DNA of 64,000 bases from Pelomonas sp. Root1237 (GTDB lineage: Bacteria > Pseudomonadota > Gammaproteobacteria > Burkholderiales > Burkholderiaceae_C). The translations under genes and the position numbers were made by a program. The notes below the pieces were generated by a model that saw only the letters and a program-made list of their open reading frames with translations, was not told where the DNA came from and ran no database searches. The DNA lies in assembly GCF_001425055.1 (NCBI RefSeq), contig NZ_LMDK01000016.1, forward strand, positions 409,803 to 473,802, read 5' to 3'. Position 1 is the first letter of the stretch, and each line of letters opens with the position of its first letter. Shown piece after piece: positions 61,001 through 64,000 of this stretch.

Positions 61001-61190
61001 TGCCGTGCTGGCCAAGGGTGTCGAGAGCCGCGCCCATGCGCGCGAGCTGTTGCGCCTGGGCTGCCGCCTCGGCCAGGGCAACGGCATTGCCGCAGCCATG
61101 CCCGCTTCGGCGCTGCCCGTCTGGATGCAAACTTTCGGCAACAGCGACTGGATTGCGCAGTTGCGCAGCCCGTCCCAGGCCAATCTCTAA
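58029..61190 (+). CDS. Membrane PAS-GGDEF-EAL protein with degenerate catalytic motifs
   Basis: 1053 residues. About eight hydrophobic helices (residues ~45-325), two PAS-like regions (~340-600), then GGDEF and EAL domains. The GGDEF motif reads HGDEF and no RxxD inhibitory site precedes it. The EAL domain has GVEALLRW and DDFGAGYSRL, but the conserved AEGVE is AKGVE and the FE-T-E region is LDVLES. Both catalytic activities are therefore doubtful and it may be a cyclic-di-GMP receptor. It precedes dnaG by 9 bp, so the two may be co-transcribed. Confidence 0.88.
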   Translation: MDLHSGHPESDEHAPDLSVQAPPSTTLPPGPRRIHDRRRGWRRLRRVGLAALAGLGGGLVTAWGLAADALPPLLRIPQPAAAMPAQDLLVPMLLAALGLLTLWRLSAWVLPLVMAGLLLGAGLPLLARSPADPAAALDLLISAPVLTALALPLLAIALNRTLMRRLRLTGRLTGRREVLLFGLLGGLAAPVLAGLFALAASMAAGLTRSGALGGALELAAAWGFGLLCAGTCLQASTQRPRRGGRWAARMLATAAVLAQAALIWLPEAGAALLLPHLLLCLHALQASPRANAMLGAGLLGLWALSAPPALLSYALGAGFALLPLVHIALSHHQLRDRDGWRSALDAQGLALAEWRLPEGRRHASARWQALTTPVDGTAAGTAPLDWVRLAHPRDREPVRRALRELLADPQLNQLGVSLRLAADGGDWRWHELQAHVPLRDRQGRARGLIATLADVSWRHTAEERERMSATLFQQASEGLAVIDTQWRVVEVNSAYCDILHAPREALVGRPATPLSIANLQRSGHETVELQTALNDGLSWSGQLQAELEDGGRHVFSAKLSPVPEPDGVSPRWRLLSLTDLGESLRQQDLLRRSLRFDVATGLPNRDEFMRRLQLALVAANRDGFRLIVGLIDLDDFARVNAEHGQLVADSVLLQLSGRLQATLRGSRGAAPDTADQLARLHGDEFAVLMRVQTPEEAQRAADRLLAVLSTPVAIRENRVGSGLAIEIGASMGATLYPQDDADPETLLRHAGHALYRAKHAGRGGIQFHDPTLDQRDEAGMIAVARLQRALDSNELLLHYQPQIDLRSGQVMGVEALLRWQHPERGLLAPAHFLPLVEATGLAVQIGDWVIEQALAQAMAWLRAGVNDGKGLPVSVNVGARQLRRHDFPQRLQELIQRQSPEVAHLLHLDVLESDALVETVATQALIQRCLSLGIGIALDDFGAGYSRLSSLKRLPVDTLKLDRSYVQGMLGDAQDLSLVESVIGLARNIGCAVLAKGVESRAHARELLRLGCRLGQGNGIAAAMPASALPVWMQTFGNSDWIAQLRSPSQANL

Positions 61191-61199
61191 AATCCACGG

Positions 61200-63080
61200 G
61201 TGATCCCGCCCGGCTTTATTCAGGACCTGCTCTCCCGCGTCGACATCGTCGACGTGGTGGGTCGCCATGTCGAGCTCAAAAAGGCGGGCATCAACCACAA
61301 GGGTCTGTGCCCCTTCCATGGGGAAAAGTCGCCGAGCTTCATCGTCAGCCCGAGCCGCCAGACCTACCACTGCTTCGGCTGCGGCGTGCACGGCAATGCC
61401 ATCGGCTTCCTGATGGAACACACCGCTGCGACCTTTGTCGAAGCGGTGGAGGACCTGGCCCAGCAGGTCGGCATGCAGGTGCCGCAGGACGAACGCAGCC
61501 CCGAACAGCGCGAGCGCGCCAAAGCCGACAAAGCCAGGCAGCAGAGCCTGACCGATGTGCTGGCCCGCGCGGCGGAGTTCTACAAGGCCCAGCTGCGCCA
61601 GGCGCCCCGGGCCGTCCAGTACCTGAAGGGCCGCGGCCTGACCGGCCAGATCGCAGCCCGCTTCGGCCTTGGCTATGCGCCCGAAGGCTGGCGTTCGCTG
61701 GCCAGCGGCTTCCCCTCATACGACGATCCGCAACTCGTCGAATCCGGCCTGGTGATTTCGCCCGACGTCGAGCCCGGCGAGGATGCCAAGCGCTACGACC
61801 GCTTCCGCGACCGCATCATGTTTCCCATCCGCAACGTGCAAGGCGAGGTCATCGGCTTCGGCGGCCGTGTGCTGGACAAGGGCGAGCCCAAATACCTGAA
61901 CTCGCCCGAGACGCCCGTCTTCATCAAGGGCCGCGAACTCTACGGCCTCTACGAAGGCCGCCAGGCAATGCGCCAGCGCGGCCATGCCCTGGTCGTGGAA
62001 GGCTATATGGATGTCGTCGCCCTCGCTCAATACGGCATCGGCAATGCCGTTGCAACGCTGGGCACGGCTTGCACGGCCGAGCATGTGCACAAGCTCTTCC
62101 GGCATACGGACATGGTCGTTTTCAGCTTTGACGGCGACGCCGCTGGCCGCCGCGCTGCCGGCCGGGCGCTTGAAGCCGCCCTGCCCCACGCGACCGAAAC
62201 CCACGCCGTCAAATTCCTGTTCCTGCCCACCGAGCACGACCCGGACTCCTATGTGCGTGAGCTAGGCGCGGAGGCTTTCGAACGCTGCATCGAGGGTGCC
62301 GTACCGCTGTCGCGCCAGCTCATCACGGTCGCCGCCGAGGGCTGCGACCTCGGCACACCCGAAGGCCGCGCCCGCATGTTGAACCAGGCCAAGCCCCTCT
62401 GGGCCCTGCTGCCGGAAGGTCTGTTGCGCCGCCAGCTGCTCGGCGAACTCGCCCGCCAGGGGCAGTTGCCCGAGGCCGAGCTGCAAGCGCTGTGGCTGGG
62501 CGCACCCGCACCTGCCGCGGGTGCCACCAAGGAGACGGCGGCACCCGCCGAAAAGCCGCGTTGGCAGCCCAAAGGTGAATGGAAGCCGAAGGGGGAATGG
62601 AAAGGCAAAGGCGACTGGAAGTCGCGCCGCGATGCCGAGCCTCGCCCCGCCGGTCCGCGGGTTACGCCGGCGACCGCCGCCGACCACGCCACCCGACTCT
62701 TGCTGCAGCACAGCGAGCTCTGGGACAGCCTGCCCGACGAGGACCGCGTCCTGCTGCACGACCTGCCCGGCGGCCATGGCGAACTCGTCCATTGGCTGGA
62801 GCGCCACCTGACCCACCACGGCGCCAGCCCCTGGGCCGTCGTCCAGGCTGGCCTGGCGGCGGAGGGCCATGCGGAGGCCGTGCATCGGCTGGTGCGCAGC
62901 GTGCAGGAACTGGGCATCGAGGAGTCCGACCCGGCTGGCGACCTCGCCAGCGCGATCACCGCGCTGCGGTCCCGAGCCCCTGCCGCATTGCCCGGCGGCA
63001 GCGGCGCCACCGACGAGGAACGGCGCCTGGCGCTGGAGGCGTTGGCCCGGTTGCGCGAGCGCCATGGCGTGCAAAGCTAG
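61200..63080 (+). CDS. dnaG: DNA primase
   Basis: 626 residues from a GTG start. Synthesises RNA primers at the replication fork. N-terminal zinc ribbon CPFHGEKSPSF...YHCFGCGVHGN, RNA polymerase core RFRDRIMFPIRN and GFGGRVL, TOPRIM metal site VVEGYMDVVAL and SFDGDAAG, and a C-terminal DnaB-binding helical domain. A Lys/Trp/Gly-rich linker (WQPKGEWKPKGEWKGKGDW) separates core and C-terminus, lengthening it slightly. It is 9 bp behind the GGDEF-EAL gene and upstream of rpoD. Confidence 0.97.
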   Translation: MIPPGFIQDLLSRVDIVDVVGRHVELKKAGINHKGLCPFHGEKSPSFIVSPSRQTYHCFGCGVHGNAIGFLMEHTAATFVEAVEDLAQQVGMQVPQDERSPEQRERAKADKARQQSLTDVLARAAEFYKAQLRQAPRAVQYLKGRGLTGQIAARFGLGYAPEGWRSLASGFPSYDDPQLVESGLVISPDVEPGEDAKRYDRFRDRIMFPIRNVQGEVIGFGGRVLDKGEPKYLNSPETPVFIKGRELYGLYEGRQAMRQRGHALVVEGYMDVVALAQYGIGNAVATLGTACTAEHVHKLFRHTDMVVFSFDGDAAGRRAAGRALEAALPHATETHAVKFLFLPTEHDPDSYVRELGAEAFERCIEGAVPLSRQLITVAAEGCDLGTPEGRARMLNQAKPLWALLPEGLLRRQLLGELARQGQLPEAELQALWLGAPAPAAGATKETAAPAEKPRWQPKGEWKPKGEWKGKGDWKSRRDAEPRPAGPRVTPATAADHATRLLLQHSELWDSLPDEDRVLLHDLPGGHGELVHWLERHLTHHGASPWAVVQAGLAAEGHAEAVHRLVRSVQELGIEESDPAGDLASAITALRSRAPAALPGGSGATDEERRLALEALARLRERHGVQS

Positions 63081-63098
63081 GGTTTACCTGTCACGGTT

Positions 63099-63127
63099 TT
63101 GCAATTCAGCCGCAAATGGCTGATAAT
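63099..63127 (+). promoter_or_regulatory. Sigma-70 promoter in front of rpoD
   Basis: TTGCAA (63099-63104) and GATAAT (63122-63127) with a 17-bp spacer, a strong housekeeping promoter. It lies ~295 bp upstream of the rpoD ATG, so the transcript has a long leader. The gap 63081-63421 holds no gene. Confidence 0.7.
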
Positions 63128-63421
63128 CTTGCGTTTTCCGCGCGCGTCAACAAGAGTGACGGCAGAGAGATGCCGGCCCCGGCCACCCAGCGACACTGGG
63201 TAACCCATCAGGGTTTTAATGGCCAAAACATCCGCCAGCTCTGCATACCAAACGATCACGCCAGCTTGTTCGCGCCACGCCAGGGTCCCTCGATCACTCG
63301 CTGATTGATACCTTGACGACGAAAGCCACCGCCCCCTGCCCCGCCGGCTTGACGCCGAGCCCGGGTTGGCCGCGGTGGCTGCCGCATTTCTGAATTGACC
63401 GCGCAAATACGAAGGACCTGC

Positions 63422-64000
63422 ATGACCGCCAAGAAGACCGCGCCCAAGGCCAGCCCCGCTCCTGCCGAAGAACTCAAGAAGAAGACGGCCGTGAAGGCCG
63501 CTGCCGAGGCGCCCGCCAAGACCGCGAAGGCGGCGGCCAAGCCTGCCACGAAGACGGCCAAGACCGCCGTGGCCGAAGAGGACAAGCCCAAGCGCGGCCG
63601 CAAACCCAAGGCGGCCACCGAGACCAAGAAGGTCGGCAGCAAGAAGGAAGCCGAGGACGAGGAAGACTTCTCCGACATCGAGGCCGAAATCGAAGGCGAA
63701 GAGGCCGAAGTCGTCGAGGAAGTGGCTGCGGTCGAGGAAGAAACGGTCAAGGCCAAGCCCTTGCGCATGAAGGTCAGCCGCGCCAAGGAGCGCGCGCTGA
63801 TGCGTGAATTCGGCCTGGAAGAGACCGCGCTGACGGAAGAAGAAGCCGTCAAGCGCCGCTCCGAGCTGAAGACCCTCATCAAGATGGGCAAGACGCGTGG
63901 CTTCCTGACACACCAGGAGATCAACGACCACTTGCCCGAGAAGCTGGTCAGCGAGGAAATCCTCGAGGCCATCATCTCCATGCTCAACGACATGGGCATC
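63422..64000 (+). CDS. rpoD: Primary sigma factor RpoD (C-terminal part missing)
   Basis: First 193 codons; the frame is open to the window end. The N-terminal ~70 residues are Lys/Ala-rich (MTAKKTAPKASPAPAEELKKK, with KPKRGRKPKA) and are followed by an acidic stretch (EDEEDFSDIEAEIEGEE) typical of Burkholderiales RpoD. Region 1.1 follows, with LKTLIKMGKTRGFLTHQEINDHLPEKLVSEEILEAIISMLNDMGI. ATG 63422 is preceded by AAGGA. Its place after dnaG is the classic macromolecular-synthesis order, without rpsU. Confidence 0.95.
   Translation, partial: MTAKKTAPKASPAPAEELKKKTAVKAAAEAPAKTAKAAAKPATKTAKTAVAEEDKPKRGRKPKAATETKKVGSKKEAEDEEDFSDIEAEIEGEEAEVVEEVAAVEEETVKAKPLRMKVSRAKERALMREFGLEETALTEEEAVKRRSELKTLIKMGKTRGFLTHQEINDHLPEKLVSEEILEAIISMLNDMGI

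Overview
The window is GC-rich, densely coding chromosomal DNA from a betaproteobacterium, most likely the Rubrivivax/Roseateles/Leptothrix group of the Burkholderiales. Support comes from the clusters gloB-mltD-rnhA, dnaX-ybaB-recR and dnaG-rpoD, a lysine/alanine-rich RpoD N-terminus, a short H-NS-like protein, and several PEP-CTERM surface proteins. I see no phage, plasmid, rRNA, tRNA or CRISPR. The only RNA gene found is the 4.5S SRP RNA. The species assignment is inference.

Layout. 1-3.8 kb: a dicarboxylate module on the minus strand (MHS-family permease, DctB-type kinase, start of the DctD-type sigma-54 activator), with a good -24/-12 promoter in front of the permease. 3.9-12.2 kb: a DUF885 protein, mfd, and a large BTAD-ATPase-TPR regulator. 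12.2-21.1 kb: an accessory, secretion-oriented region with five PEP-CTERM proteins, a pectate lyase whose signal peptide is split by a 268-bp nested inverted-repeat element, serB, a solute-binding-protein gene broken by a stop codon, and a second sigma-54 promoter. 21.2-28.9 kb: a ThDP enzyme, envelope proteins, YceI, and an S46 dipeptidyl-peptidase. 29.0-31.5 kb: an ECF sigma factor flanked by two cupin proteins, with a SRPBCC protein divergent. 31.7-39.9 kb: dcd, a peptide-type binding protein, an amidohydrolase, rnhA and a methyltransferase on one strand, diverging from gloB-mltD. 39.9-44.4 kb: recR, ybaB, dnaX, a PurM-like protein, SirB2 and ffs. 44.5-50.6 kb: three small envelope proteins (one OmpA-like) and two kinase-HDOD proteins, one apparently a pseudokinase. 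50.9-64 kb: hrpA, a VOC protein, argA, yggX with a duplicated tail, an H-NS-like gene with a structured leader, a degenerate GGDEF-EAL protein, dnaG and the start of rpoD.

Cross-cutting signals. A ~139-bp structured intergenic repeat occurs three times (26.0, 31.6 and 43.8 kb), each time with the same end abutting a gene; in one copy it appears to supply the Shine-Dalgarno of the next gene. Two convincing sigma-54 promoters lie in front of transport and PEP-CTERM genes. The most unusual items are the element inside the pectate lyase leader, the kinase/pseudokinase HDOD pair, the cupin-ECF-cupin operon, and the yggX tail remnant. No complete new defence or biosynthetic system was recognised.
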